A stretch of DNA of 64,000 bases. Origin: Incurvaria masculella (taxonomy: Eukaryota > Arthropoda > Insecta > Lepidoptera > Incurvariidae). Position numbers and translations under genes: made by a program. This document shows positions 52,983 through 64,000 of this stretch, piece by piece. Under the pieces are notes generated by a model that worked only from the letters and a program-made list of their open reading frames with translations, was not told the DNA's origin and ran no database searches. Every line of letters starts with the position of its first letter. Position 1 is the stretch's first letter. The stretch covers positions 16,514,501-16,578,500 of the forward strand of contig OX335651.1 of the NCBI GenBank assembly GCA_946894095.1, read 5' to 3'.

Positions 52983-54794
52983 GACATGAAATACACGGCC
53001 CCAGCCCGTACACTGCCCATATTTCTCTTACATTTATTGGCCAACAGATCCATCAGAACAGACATTCTTTATTCGATAAACTGTGGAATAAATGCACTAG
53101 CTGCCGAGGTATTTCCCCAGTCCTTCAAACATATGTGAAGAATCGCCTTGCCGGTCGCGGCTGCCATGGATTTCGCAGCCCCCAAAATAGTTCGTAATCC
53201 CATTGGCGTGATCGGGCTCATCTTAGTTGAGATTCTAGCGTACGCCATATGTTACACATTGGATACACATTATCGTAACACTTCTAACTGTAGATCATGC
53301 TGTTTAACTCCATATTAAACCATGCCTGTAGACCGTAGCAAAGTTTTTAACCATTATGCTACCGTGAACATTTCAAATCGTGCGAATGAAACATTTGACT
53401 ATATATGTCTCAAGGGTTATATACTCTATAGCAATAAAATGCATTACCAATATACAAATGTAACATCAGTATTATATTATAACATTAAGGCTTGACTCAG
53501 CTACTACCCGCTTTGGTACATGGGCATTTTGAACATATTACTAAAGGAAAACACCATCGCAAAAACTTACATTATTGGGACATCATAGCGTTTAATTGTA
53601 TACCTCTTTCAAAAGCGGGCTTGACATCGAAAGTATGTATGTATCTACCTCGTTTCCCGGAAAACATTACCTTATAGCAATATGTTTGTTCGACACCTCC
53701 AACACAATTTTGAACGGAATCGGCTCTTTCTCAAACAAACACAGTGGTATTGAAAATTAAAATATTCTTAGAAAACGTTTTTCATAATTGAAATGAAATC
53801 TTCGAATTACTTGTGTTATGTACCTAAGGGACAAACAAATCATTTTTATTTCCGAAATTAAGGGGGGGTGGAGTGTGTCTGACAAGCCGTGACACGCCAC
53901 CTAGCGGCGAGGAAATTAAGTGGGAAGTGATTCGTGCCACCTTAAGTTAAGGGGAAGATTTGAGTGAAATGTAATTAACATTTCAAGGTAAAAATGTGAG
54001 AGAATAAGGGGAACGATGAAAACATAGAGTAGCGAAGAGAATTATAAAGAAATTTTTAATGATATATTTCTTAATAACTGAACGGAATAAAAACTTCGAA
54101 AGTACTTCGAGTAACGATGTCTAAAGTGTAATGAATATGATTTGGGTTGGAAGAACTGGTGCTCAGAATACATTTTTTTATTTTCATAATTGACATTGCA
54201 TTTTTTTTTTAGATTAATATGATAATAAACTCATATTAATCTTAATTTAAAAAGGCAATATAAAATAATAATTATTTGATTACTACTACTACTAATTACA
54301 CAGACAATAAAAAAGTTACTTTACGTATAATAATGTTCTCCTAACAGGCCCTGTGGTATGGACCCACCCCCATTATAGATGGTATCGCCAAAGATGTGCA
54401 AGTTCGCTGGTTGCTTGTCACGCTGATGAGCTTTGAGCCTGAAAGCTTAGAGATTTTGGGTCCCATATCCCCACGTGCCCAATATCTCCACAGCTAATGA
54501 AAAGAACTCATAGTTCGTTAAAATATTGAAATTATTTCGATGCGTAAGTATATTGAAGTTATCATTTTAATTTGTGCATTTAAATGACGCGAATGTTTAT
54601 TATATTAAACATTTTTATAAGGAAACCTCGGGGGTGATTACGTGAACGTTAAAAAGGAATAGACAAGACACACGCTTCAAAACCCCGTGGTCGAGTGTCT
54701 GGCTAAACAAGTAAACGGTATACCGAGTCTTTTGTAACGTCGACTAATCACGCGACTCTCTTTGATGTAAAATAGAAGTTTGTGGCAAAATCAA
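52983..54794. other. No gene recognised
   Basis: AT-rich with T-runs near 54170-54210. The frames at 52961-53197 and 53492-53677 give nothing recognisable. No other repeat partner was noticed. Confidence 0.4.
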
Positions 54795-54945
54795 CCTAAC
54801 TTTAGCCAAGTACGAGTCGGACTCGTACACGAAGGGTTCCGTGATGGTACATGATTTAACACAAAAAATGACGATTAATTACTATTTAATTATTGTTTTT
54901 TTTAATATTAACTATTATAGCGGCAAAATAAATACACACAATGGA
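54795..54945 (+). repeat. GTGCGAGTCGGACTCG-family repeat, 3'-truncated
   Basis: AGCCAAGTACGAGTCGGACT / CGTACACGAAGGGTTCCGTG, then ATTATAGCGGCAAAATAAAT. It matches the first half of 52693-52982 and ends near 54945. The GTACGAGTC-GGACTCGTAC palindrome is complete here. Confidence 0.7.
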
Positions 54946-57069
54946 GTTAAAAAAGGGCCAGGTGCACTCTTAACTGGAACGCTTCCAATGATAAAAGCAA
55001 CGGTTGCGTTAAAAATCACACACTTCCACCGGAGAAGTAAAAATATCCTGACGGCGACGGAGGTTCCCGTAACGGGAGTATAATTTGCCTCTCAGATGTA
55101 ACGGCCCCCTCAGGACGTGTCAGGCGAGAACCTCCGCCTACGCCGCCCACCGCTCGCCGCCCCCGCGCCGCCGCCGCCATCTCCGCCGCCGCCGTTCAGG
55201 CAGCTTCAGTCTCGCACGCCAGCGAGTTAAAAAGGACGATTGCGGCGATTGAAACACATACGTCTGGCGGCGGAGTAGCCACTTTTTCGGTAACATACAT
55301 ACATTGAAGGCAGCGTCAGCCAGACAGTTCGCTTACTTATCGTCCTACACTGATGTTCTCAAGTTCCAACGGCCCGTGAACTCTTAAGATGATAGTAAGG
55401 TTAAAGCTCCATGCAATGGCTCGTGCAATTTTAGACATTAAAAAAATTAAATACGAAAACAAAATCGTACAAACATAGCGTCTGTACTTTTTTTCATAAC
55501 TTTAATTGTATCCATAATAAAAGCCTTTTTGTATTTTTGTATAAAAAATGTTAAGGCATAAATCACGGATAATGTTAATTTGTTTGATGCGCAAAATATC
55601 AAAAAAATTGTTCATGATTTGACTGAAAAAAACGGACACGAGGCTTTGTGTGGCAATTGATTACATCATTATCCTCTTAAGAACTTCACAGGACTCTATC
55701 TACTACAACGCATGACGAATGAGTTTGTGACCGAATAAAGACGTTCCAGATTTTCAGGATTGAGAAAAATAATTAAAAGGACGTTCGCTCAGATAATAAT
55801 TTAGAATATTATTGCGGCACTGACTGGTATTGCAAAGCAGTGTGTATTCTGGGCATTTGCATGAAAACCTCGAACATAATGTTTTTTTTAATTTATGTCG
55901 AAATAATCAGATTTATTTTTTGCTGTAATATTTTATTTATTTTAATCATATGTTTAAAGCTATCATTAAATCGGCTTGGAAAAGTATTTGGCATAGGAAA
56001 GCGCGCTATGCTAGGTGTATGGTATTTAATAAAGCAAATTCGTCAGTTACCCGAAAAGCTACCATAATTCCAAGTAACATTTTTTTCCTAGTAGCTTGGG
56101 CAGGAATGTATGATGAGACTAATAGAGCAGACAGGTTTTTTCATAATCATTATTGTTTTTTTAAGTCGTTTTTTTAATTGTTCGCCAACGCTCGGATATT
56201 ATTTAGTTAATGAACCCCTAAAAAAAATTGATTAATATAATAAAGAACTTAAAATCAAACACCAAGAACTGCCGCGCTGAGTAGTGCATTGTCAATCGCA
56301 TTATCTTCAATAAGTAAACGAGTCGAAGACAGTTCAATACGTTCCCGATTAAAAAAATAGATACATAAGACTCTACCAAAAATAACATTAATAATTTGAG
56401 CCCGTTAATGTTTTATTGAATCCGAAAGTTTATACTTTTTACTGTCTCTGCGTGTATAACTAATTTAAAAACGGATGTGTTCGTTCAACACAAAGAAAAC
56501 ACAGGTGATGGACGCATCTTGCCAACATGCGTCTCCGGCGGCTGCTTGTGTCCAGTCATCTGACCTGACAGATGGCTAATTTTTCACTAATTACCGTGCT
56601 AATAGTACCGAGTATCTATTTACTGACTAAACATCTTACATCACTGAACAATGCGCGGTTTAATAAAACTTATAACTTGACTTTTTTTTTGTTCAATGAA
56701 ATAATATTAGTTTTTTTGGTGGGTCTAATTTTTACAATACATTACCATTTAGATCATTCAATAACCCGGTCACTTATCTGGGGCCCTATCGCGCTCAGAG
56801 TTGTTTTACCTCAATAAATGAGCACTCAGGCATTGGTTTACGTTTGGCTTCGAGGATGTCGAACCTAAAGTGCCATATGCAGAGACAGTAACCTGACAGC
56901 CCGACACTATCCGGCATTGGTCAGCCGCATTTTCCGGCGGACATTCCCTGGTAGAACTGTAAAATTGTAGCCTTTCATCAGTTTGGAACCTATACGGACT
57001 GTAGGTCCTCTTGTTCACTTATAGTAGTATTCATTAAACTCCCCAATGGCGTTATAATACCTTGAAGTA
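54946..57069. other. No gene recognised; CpG-rich island at 55080-55210
   Basis: A strongly CpG-rich stretch (55115-55210, with CGCCGCC repeats) stands in AT-rich DNA and could be a regulatory island or untranslated exon. I cannot connect it to a coding exon. The frame at 56572-56817 is hydrophobic but unrecognised. The remainder is AT-rich. Confidence 0.35.
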
Positions 57070-57200
57070 TTCAGTATCTGAACAAGCTCGGTAGCTGTAA
57101 AATTGATAGAAAACGCCTGGCATGATGCCTTGCTGAACGTGGTTTCGGGAGGCAAGGTATATTTGGTCGAACTGGGGACCCAAGGTCCCTTGCCACAGTA
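57070..57200 (+). repeat. Dispersed repeat, partner at 62725-62845
   Basis: GTATTCAGTATCTGAACAAG / CTCGGTAGCTGTAAAA, then CCTGGCATGATGCC, AACGTGGTTTCGGGAGGCAA, GGTATATTTGG and CCAAGGTCCC. The same order, with about 75-80% identity, is found at 62725-62845 in the same orientation. The start CTCGGTAGCT is A-box-like, so a tRNA-derived SINE is possible, but no B box is evident. Confidence 0.65.
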
Positions 57201-57895
57201 ACCTTCTGGTTATTTAACATGTACCTAAGTATGTGTTGGTTGAAACGGCAAGTTACTTCGGATGCTATGTGATTTGCTGATACAGGTTGTAAATGATCTT
57301 CATAACTTTGCATGCATATAAGTTAAGGCATAAAACTATAACAAAATATATTCATTAAATTCTTGATACAATAATGACGCATTGTGTAATTAAAATATTT
57401 GTGTATTAGGTGGATTTTTATGGAGAGCTCAATCGAATGAAATGAACTGAATAATTTCCTCCAAAATAAAAATAAAATGTATATGGAATACTGATGATGT
57501 AATTTTAACAATGTACTTCCCCAGTCGTTTTTACTACATAAGCCAGCCATATACAGGTGTGGAAATTAATAAATAAATTTACATTATATTAATACTTTAA
57601 ATGAAGGCTCGAAATAACAACCCCATTCACTTCAACAGAAACAGTTAATTAACGGCTTATCTATTATTTACGAAGCAAAAAATTTACTACATTTTAATCC
57701 TCCAGTAATACCGTCTCGTGGATTGTTGCCCTTCATTACGCCGTGAAGTGCACTTTTACTGCATTCTTAAAATAATTAAACCACTTGAGACAATGCTTAA
57801 AGCAATGCCATCCACAATGATAATGCATTATCGCAAGATAACTTTGAATTAGAACCCCAAGTACGTACAATCATGCGTACCATCACGCCAGAGAT
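57201..57895. other. No gene recognised
   Basis: AT-rich sequence with no recognisable content. Confidence 0.4.
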
Positions 57896-58101
57896 TGGTA
57901 ACCCGGGTTGGTAACATCGCATTTGATAAACGATGGTCGAAATGGCAATGAAAATTGTCCGCGTTTTCCATCTAGTTCGATCAATGAGGTTGTGCAACAT
58001 GAGGAACGTCCTGCCATGGCACCTAGTTCCTAGATGTTTATTGGGCTAATATCATGAAAGTAGGTGTGATATAAGCCATTCATGTCCAGTCACACAAAAA
58101 A
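57896..58101 (+). mobile_element. SINE body and tail, 5' truncated
   Basis: Starts in the body at AACCCGGGTTGGTAACATCG, then GATGGTCGAAATGGC and TTTTCCATCTAGTTCGATC. CCTGCCATGGCACCTAGTTCC (5S-lineage wording) follows, then ATTGGGCTAATATCATG. GATATAAGCCATTCATGTCC and CACACAAAAAA end it. It faces the minus-strand copy at 58222 across 120 bp. Confidence 0.75.
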
Positions 58102-58221
58102 TGCATCTCATTCGCTCGTATTCCTCAACCGATGTCTTTCAACTTACTCAGATATCAGTATGTCCATAAATTGATAGAAGAATCAAGGCAACCCACAGTG
58201 TATTAGCCATTCGGTGAGTGG

Positions 58222-58640
58222 TTTTTTTTATTCAACCTGACATGGATGGCTAATACCACACACCTACCGTTATGATATTAGCCCAATGCAACACATTTTC
58301 GACGGAATTAAGTGGCATTCCAGAACATTCTCTTTATGAGCACGGCTACATTGAACTGGATGGAAAACGCGGACAATTTTTCGTTGCCGCTTTGACCATC
58401 TTTTCGTCCAATCCGATGGTACCAACCTGGGCGGACTTAAACGCCCTAGGTGGATAGTAGAGGAAGGGGACCTACAGTTTTACATGGATTCCGAACCATG
58501 GAGCAGCTCGCATTTTTGACGAACTGCACTTATCGAACTCAGAAAGAGAAAGAAAATGGTGCAGGTCGGGGTCAGGAATTGAACCCAGATCCCTCGTACG
58601 CTAGGCCAGTCCCTGCGCCACTAGGCTACGAGTCACTCAC
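58222..58640 (-). mobile_element. SINE, tRNA-headed, full length
   Basis: From 58640 on the minus strand: GTGAGTGACTCGTAGCCTAGTGG, an A box followed by GGATCTGGGTTCAATTCCTG (B box). AATGCGAGCTGCTCCATGG and CATGGTTCGGAATCCATG open the body, with GTGCTCATAAAGAGAATG and CCGTCGAAAATGTG as the lineage marker region. GGGCTAATATCATAACGG and GGTATTAGCC form the tail hairpin, then A's. Well preserved. Confidence 0.9.
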
Positions 58641-61600
58641 AAAAGTGTACATTTATTTTCATGCTGGCAGGGGATAGGAGCACATTAAGAGGATAATGAG
58701 GTGATCGAGTTCTATACGATAGCTCATGCTTGTTTGCTCAGTTAAATTAATAAATATTGCATAACCCTCGGCATGTGAACAATTTCATGTTTGACCTGTT
58801 TTATTTTTCTTGAATTAATGTCTTTTTCTTTTTGGTTGATCTCAAATGAACATTATTTGTCGTAAGAAGTGATATTATTAATAACTTATGGTCACTAAAA
58901 ACTGTATTTTGTTTTTTGTATTAAAAAAAAATGCATTCTTTATCAAAATCACACAGACACTACGTATTTAGGCGTTGAGACAATTTATCTGGAACTGTTA
59001 CAAAGTGAGCGGTTCCGATGCCACGTTCTTTATTTTATGTGCCATCTCAGACTGGAAAGACTTTCTGATTAAGGTAGTGGTGGCGCGACTAGTAAGTATA
59101 AATGCATTGGTATAACATTTATTTTCATTTTGCATTAGGGATATTTATTCTAGGGATAACATACATTTGCAGAAACGAGACATGATTTATTTAACATATA
59201 ACTGTGCGGAGTATAGTGAAGCATCATAAAGTAAATCATAGTTAAAAAGTTGTTTCCTCATACTGATTTATTTTTACGATCTGATGCTAATAACAAGTAT
59301 GCTAAGTAAGAAAATATAAAAACCATTGAAAATATTGATGTAAAGTACATAAAATATTGCATAAAATTTCTATGTTCATAATCTTAAGAAACTTTTTTTT
59401 GCATGAATGTTATTAGTATTTGTGTATTTAATTCCAACGTAAATCAAATGTTTTACACATTGAACATTTACTTCATTTGAATTTCCATCATCTTTATAAA
59501 GCAATTGTTAAAATTATAACATTATCAAAAATAAGGCCACAGAAAACAAATATACATCCTATTAATACTTTTCTCCTTTCCTCTCATCTCTTCGACGTGC
59601 GAACAACCAACACAGTGTGGTCCGACTATTCTCTCCGAGCCGAGAGAGCGAAAGAAATAGGAAGTTAGATAAAAAGCCGCCACGTAGACAGGGGTGCGGC
59701 TCAGTACCGCAGGACATTTTCATCCTATTTACATCTTAATCCGTCGTCAGTTGCGGTAAATAGGTAAATAAAAACCTAATTTAAATGCCATTAAATCTAG
59801 ACGAACTGCGCGGTGAGAGCGTGGAGCTCTGTATATGTTTAAAAGGGGAGTAGTATCACGTAGTTAGGAACTGACGCGAAAATGTATTATCAGTTCGAAA
59901 TATTAAGTATATATATATTAGAGTAAACCACATGATCACTGAAATGTTATTTAAATTCTTTAATAATTCGGTTGTTGTGTTTGTTAAAAAAAAATGTTTC
60001 CTTGTGTTAGAATATTTTACTTTAAGTTAATACTATGTTGTTGTTGCATCATATGTTATGTTTATATTAGTTTGCTTCTTTAATTTGTATTTTGTAATTT
60101 CCGCTACGTCGAATTTTGTATTTTTTTATATTTTTTAGATAACAGCAGTTCACTTAAAACCAGCTGCAACGTGCTGTGTAAAATCCTTTTCAACAATTAA
60201 TTTAAATTCAATGTTTTCCTCTTGATATCTGTTAAATTATTATAATTTTTTTATGTAATTGATTAGTTTATAAAATTGTTGAATTAATGTATTTTATTTC
60301 TTCTTTCTTTCTTTCAAAAATAAATAAAATGGTGTATGCACGAAGCGGAAATTGAATCACGGCCAAATGACTTAAACGTGTAGGCACACTTTTTTGTGTC
60401 AGCCTATATAAAAAGGAAAAGCTATTTCCCGCTCCATTTCTAAAGATATCGGTTAAATTCTGCTAACCACTTCATCTTAAAAGTTTTTTTATTTTCTGAA
60501 ATATGCAATGCTTAACATTAATTAAGAAGTAAACAAAATCAAACTGCTCTTAACTCATTAATTTATCAGAAAACTTATTTATGTAAATATAGGAGACTAC
60601 CCACTAGATTTTTTTTAATCAGACATGTTTTGATGTTAAAAAAGCTTTCGTAGTAGCAGATGGCTGCGCGACACCTTTGTAGGTACGTTATCAGTGTTTA
60701 TTTTATATTTATATTAGGAGGGTTAACATTTTCCCCCTCTCAGCTCTGATTGTTCCTGCATCCACGGCCCGATGGCACTTAAGATTTAAGCACGAGACGA
60801 GTCTTATTTTCACTCCTGCGCAATTCTGTTTATTGCGGGGTACTCAAACGTAACAGCTGTTTATAAAGGAAATCCGGCGCTGAGCATACAGCAATATGCA
60901 TTTTAACTTGAAGACCGAGAAGACTGATGCATAAATAAGTAACGTGTAAGTGGCCTGAGGCTTAGTTCCCTAATTATCTAATTATTTTATGGGTGTGTGA
61001 TTGTTGCTGGTATTATTGTTTAAATATTGTCAATGACAACATTTAGACATAGAATACTATTTACATTGTGTAACTGAGGCCACTTCTAATTTGTCATCTA
61101 ATATATTCATGTTCGAAGTTTATTATTTCGTTAAGCATTAGTGCGAAGTGCACCACTAGTTATAAATAGATCACCGATTGCACACACCACTTTTTGTGAA
61201 ACGTAACTTCAACAAAAAACTAAACTTATTCTTTAAAATATATCCCTTTTCTCCTTTCTTCCTCTTACCTATTGTGTATGTATGCCGAAGGCCGATCCTA
61301 TAATCAGGTTTATGCGATGTTGATTCTGACAATTTCTGGACTGATTTCTGTAAGTATAGATTGACATGCGCCTCTCCGAAATTAATTAGTTAAGTTAAGA
61401 TTAATGTATCGTCGCTAACGCTTCGTGTCTTCTACAAATTAACCTTTAGTTATTTTTTAGAAACCAAACGAAATTACCTTTCTTGCACCCTTAATCGGGT
61501 TCACGATGCAGCCGGGCGCATCGTAATATAACTAAACATATTCACCGTTTTAACTGTAAGAAAAGAACATAAAATTAAACAATTCACGCTATATATATTA

Positions 61601-62724
61601 TAATGAACAGAATCTTCAATTCTTTGTTTGTGAGTTAGTTTTTAAGTAAGTAAGCTATAAAATGAGTAAATAATACGTGCGCCATTAATATTAAACATCA
61701 TTTTAAGTTTACAGTCGTTTCCGCTGAAACCTATACACCTGAAATAGAGAAAATTTCGATATCTATTTTCGTCATATTGGCCTCAAGCATATAGTTACAG
61801 GAACTTTGAAATTCTATATCTTTTCAGTGCATACATTTAAAAGTAAATTACTGTACTGCAGAATTGTTTCACCCCTCTGCGAGATCGAGTATATTGTAGC
61901 CGAGCCTAAACAACACGCTCCATAAATAAATTTAAAAAAATGATTTCATTTCATTTCGTTTTTTTTTTCATTTCATTTCTTATTCATAGGTAGGATACCT
62001 CCACTTGGACGCGTTATCAATCTGTCGGTTTGAAAAGAGCTGACATACAAGTTTCATTAATAAATTAATTAAAAATAGCTTTAGTTGCCCCATTTTCAAT
62101 ACTACCGCTCACCATTTTTAGTAGTTTACATTACACATACAAAGCTTAGTTTAGGTTAGGTTAGGTTCCGCGGGAGGATGTACCCCAACCTCAACCCCCG
62201 CACCCCTATCTCCATTCCCTCTACTGCACCCTCCCGCTTTCTACAGCACAACAGTTAAACTAAATTGTAGAAGTTAGAATGAACTGGTAGGTTATACATT
62301 TATGCGTAAAGCATCATCCAAGACTCCGATGCAAAGTGGATAGACGCTTTCTTCACCAAATGGAGTCATAACATGTATTGTATTCATCCAGAATTTTACC
62401 CATTTGAACCATTTATATTTGTTACAAATACTGAAAATGTATTGCAGTACAATGAACAGCTTTGGTAGTACAAAATCGTTTTTAGAGGCAAGAGGTTAGA
62501 GCAGTCTCAGATGTAACTAACCTTAACTTGTTATTATTATTTCCTCTCCATCCTACCTATATACGGAGCAATAGTCGCAGAGAATCAGAGCAACGACTTG
62601 TGGTTGACATTAGGCTTTTGAGAACGAACCGTTTCTTAAACTCATTTCTCTGCCGCACCGCCGGCATACAGTTGTATGCCGGCGGGTGCCTTTCATCATA
62701 CCTATAAACTGGGAGTATTCAAGC
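58641..62724. other. No gene recognised
   Basis: The longest stretch of the window without an assigned repeat: AT-rich, with T- and A-runs. Three perfect TTAGG units (62151-62165), the insect telomere motif, are present but too short to mean more than chance. A GC-containing block lies at 60720-60900. Nothing here resembles a coding exon by eye. Confidence 0.4.
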
Positions 62725-62845
62725 GTAATTTGAACAAGCTCGATAACTCAGCTGTAGCAAAAAAATCCGCTAGTATGGTGCCTCGCTGAGCGTGGTTTCG
62801 CGAGGCGAGGTGTATTTGGCTTTTCTGAGTACCTTTGGTCCTCAG
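62725..62845 (+). repeat. Dispersed repeat, partner at 57070-57200
   Basis: AATTTGAACAAGCTCGATAA / CTCAGCTGTAGC, then GTATGGTGCCTCGCTGAGCG, TGGTTTCGCGAGG, CGAGGTGTATTTGG and ACCTTTGGTCC. It is collinear with 57070-57200. GCTCGATAACTCAGCTG is closer to a Pol III A box (TAACTCAGCTG) than the other copy. Confidence 0.65.
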
Positions 62846-63254
62846 CACAGCCCCCCATACCGGTTTTTCATAAAAAAATACATTGAATCATGAATAATCT
62901 GACCTGAGGCCGAAAGTGCTGTCACCTTGACTGTACTCCACGTGGCAAGGTGGTGGCTCGGGCGAGGTGACGAATGTCCCACCCCCTGCCGACGTACCCA
63001 GGGAATCACCTTTAGGGCGATAGTACACCTATCGCTTTAAAACATGAAATGTGTCCATTATTGAAGAAAATCAGTCACGAAGCGGTTCGAAAACCATGAA
63101 TCGAGAGTTAGCATCAAGTTTGGTTATCGAACGCAATGTCATTTTGTATGCTGGTTGATTCATGCTTTGAAATACATGTAAAAATTTAGACGCCATCCCC
63201 TAATGACTTTGTTTATGATTATCTGATGAAAATGCTTCACACTTCAATGCATAC
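62846..63254. other. No gene recognised
   Basis: Mixed sequence including a GC-rich block at 62930-63000. No motif recognised. Confidence 0.4.
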
Positions 63255-63505
63255 ACAATGCTAAACTAGTGGCTCTCTAAGCTGTAGACCTCGCGAATCG
63301 GTCTTTTTTAACATTAAACTTTTTTATTAAGAATCAAATAAAAAAAAACTGGCACGATTAAAAAAATCGATATATTTATCGAAACTGTTTGCAAAATTTG
63401 AAGATTCTCTTCGGTTGAGAAATGCGACCTGTAGAGGAGAACAGCCAGACATACGAAAGCATTTTTCCCAATCTTGAAACGAAGACCTCCGCTTCGCTCG
63501 GTCAA
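63255..63505 (-). repeat. Dispersed repeat, partner at 29118-29510
   Basis: The minus strand reads GACCGAGCGAAGCGGAGGTC / TTCGTTTCAAGATTGGG, then AATGCTTTCGTATGTCTGGC, TGTTCTCCTCTACAGGTCGC and ATTTCTCAACCG. It ends CGCGAGGTCTACAGC / TTAGAGAGCCACT. The same blocks, same order, occur at 29118-29510 on the plus strand. The GAGCGAAGCGGAGGTC start is a wording I associate with very abundant lepidopteran MITEs. The 63-codon frame through it is incidental. Confidence 0.7.
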
Positions 63506-63579
63506 CTATAAAATAACGTTGAAACTCATGAGTGTAGTGTAGAATTTTTGATCAATAAAATGTAAATTAATCTCAAGCA

Positions 63580-63740
63580 AGATGCAGCGCCGCCCTAGCG
63601 GTGTCGGCTGTGTGGGCGGGCGGGAGCGACCGCGCCGGCGTGACGTCGCCTGATGACGTCAGGGACCGCGAGACCACCGCTCTGAAGCCACACGCGACAA
63701 GGTTCAACTCTCATCCATACATTCACTAGTATAGTATGGA
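63580..63740. promoter_or_regulatory. CpG-rich patch with CRE-like sites
   Basis: The patch includes GGCGTGACGTCGCCTGATG and TGATGACGTCAGGG. The latter contains a full TGACGTCA, the binding site of CREB/ATF-type bZIP proteins, and the former a TGACGTCG variant 14 bp earlier. Together with high CpG content this could be a promoter or enhancer, but no TATA box, initiator or downstream exon is recognisable before the window ends. Confidence 0.25.
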
Positions 63741-64000
63741 GTGAGGCTGCAAAGCGAGCACCAGGAGAAGTCTTATGCAGGCTGGTTTTAAAAGAACTGC
63801 AACTTTGTCCCAAAATATATCGACATCCCAATTTTTTGTTACGTTAGTTCAATTTTATTTATTCATTTATTTATTTTATTTTAGAGAGGCAGACCGGGCT
63901 GATGTGTCTAAATTAATTTTCAAGTATTGTTATCACCCTTTTATGTTGATAAGTTTTTTTTGTCCTAATGGTAGTTCACTTAGTCACTTCCTTGTAATCT
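63741..64000. other. No gene recognised; TTTA microsatellite
   Basis: An impure (TTTA)n run lies at about 63853-63884. The remainder up to the window edge has nothing recognisable. Confidence 0.4.

Noticed and set aside
56572..56817. Nuclear copy of mitochondrial DNA, suggested by a hydrophobic translation
   Set aside because: No mitochondrial protein motif could be matched, and the flanks show no mitochondrial gene order.
62151..62165. Interstitial telomeric repeat (TTAGG)3
   Set aside because: Only three units; TTAGGTTAGG-type strings occur by chance at this length in such DNA.
1..64000. CRISPR array or bacterial operon
   Set aside because: No direct-repeat/spacer periodicity and no prokaryotic gene organisation. 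The sequence is clearly animal nuclear DNA.

Overview
The window looks like AT-rich insect nuclear DNA, most likely from a moth or butterfly. I infer this from the RTE-clade retrotransposon of the type annotated in lepidopterans as endonuclease-reverse transcriptase, from repeats carrying the GTGCGAGTCGGACTCG block that I associate with lepidopteran genomes, and from the density of SINEs and foldback MITEs. I found no intact host protein-coding gene, rRNA gene or functional tRNA gene. The only host-like coding hints are weak: a 70-codon frame at 51430-51642 that looks like the membrane-anchor exon of a P450, and unrecognised frames near 6.9, 15.3 and 16.1 kb. The window is best read as intergenic or long-intron sequence built largely from transposable elements.

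The dominant component is a SINE superfamily with about twenty copies on both strands. All copies share one body and one tail, which ends in a conserved hairpin (GGCTAATA ... TATTAGCC) followed by a short A run. Two kinds of head are attached to that body. One is tRNA-like (24620, 28351, 41093, 51833 and 58222). The other carries 5S rRNA internal-promoter sequence (1426, 12879, 20049 and 23066), with at least two subtypes and a third, odder variant at 30319. Head type goes with small diagnostic differences in the body. A separate tRNA-derived SINE (16905-17199) and scattered copies of its tail are also present.

DNA-transposon remains are plentiful. Two copies of a 540-bp element (18.4 and 35.2 kb) and a 369-bp foldback (34.6 kb) abut TTAA. 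A pair of MITEs at 12.2 and 13.4 kb have GGGCCGATTTTTCAAT ends. Other foldback elements lie at 4.4-4.9, 17.6-18.1, 30.7-31.0 and 43.1-43.9 kb. A 5'-truncated mariner-like transposase with DD41D-type spacing and a recognisable 3' end lies at 39.27-39.89 kb.

The most structured region is 42.35-51.30 kb. Two nearly identical 580-bp inverted arms face each other across 7.8 kb, and each arm is made of three degenerate subrepeats starting ACGTCATCGAGTAACA. Between the arms are a foldback MITE, two RTE copies in opposite orientation, one RTE interrupted by a jockey-like LINE with an uninterrupted 629-codon reverse-transcriptase frame, a second LINE joined in frame to the other RTE, a Penelope-like fragment, and another decayed LINE.

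From 52.7 to 64 kb the window is mostly AT-rich unique-looking sequence with a few repeat copies and some CpG-rich patches (55.1 and 63.6 kb) that could be regulatory, but no gene can be assigned to them. All repeat-family assignments come from reading the sequence by eye; boundaries are usually good to about 5-20 bp.
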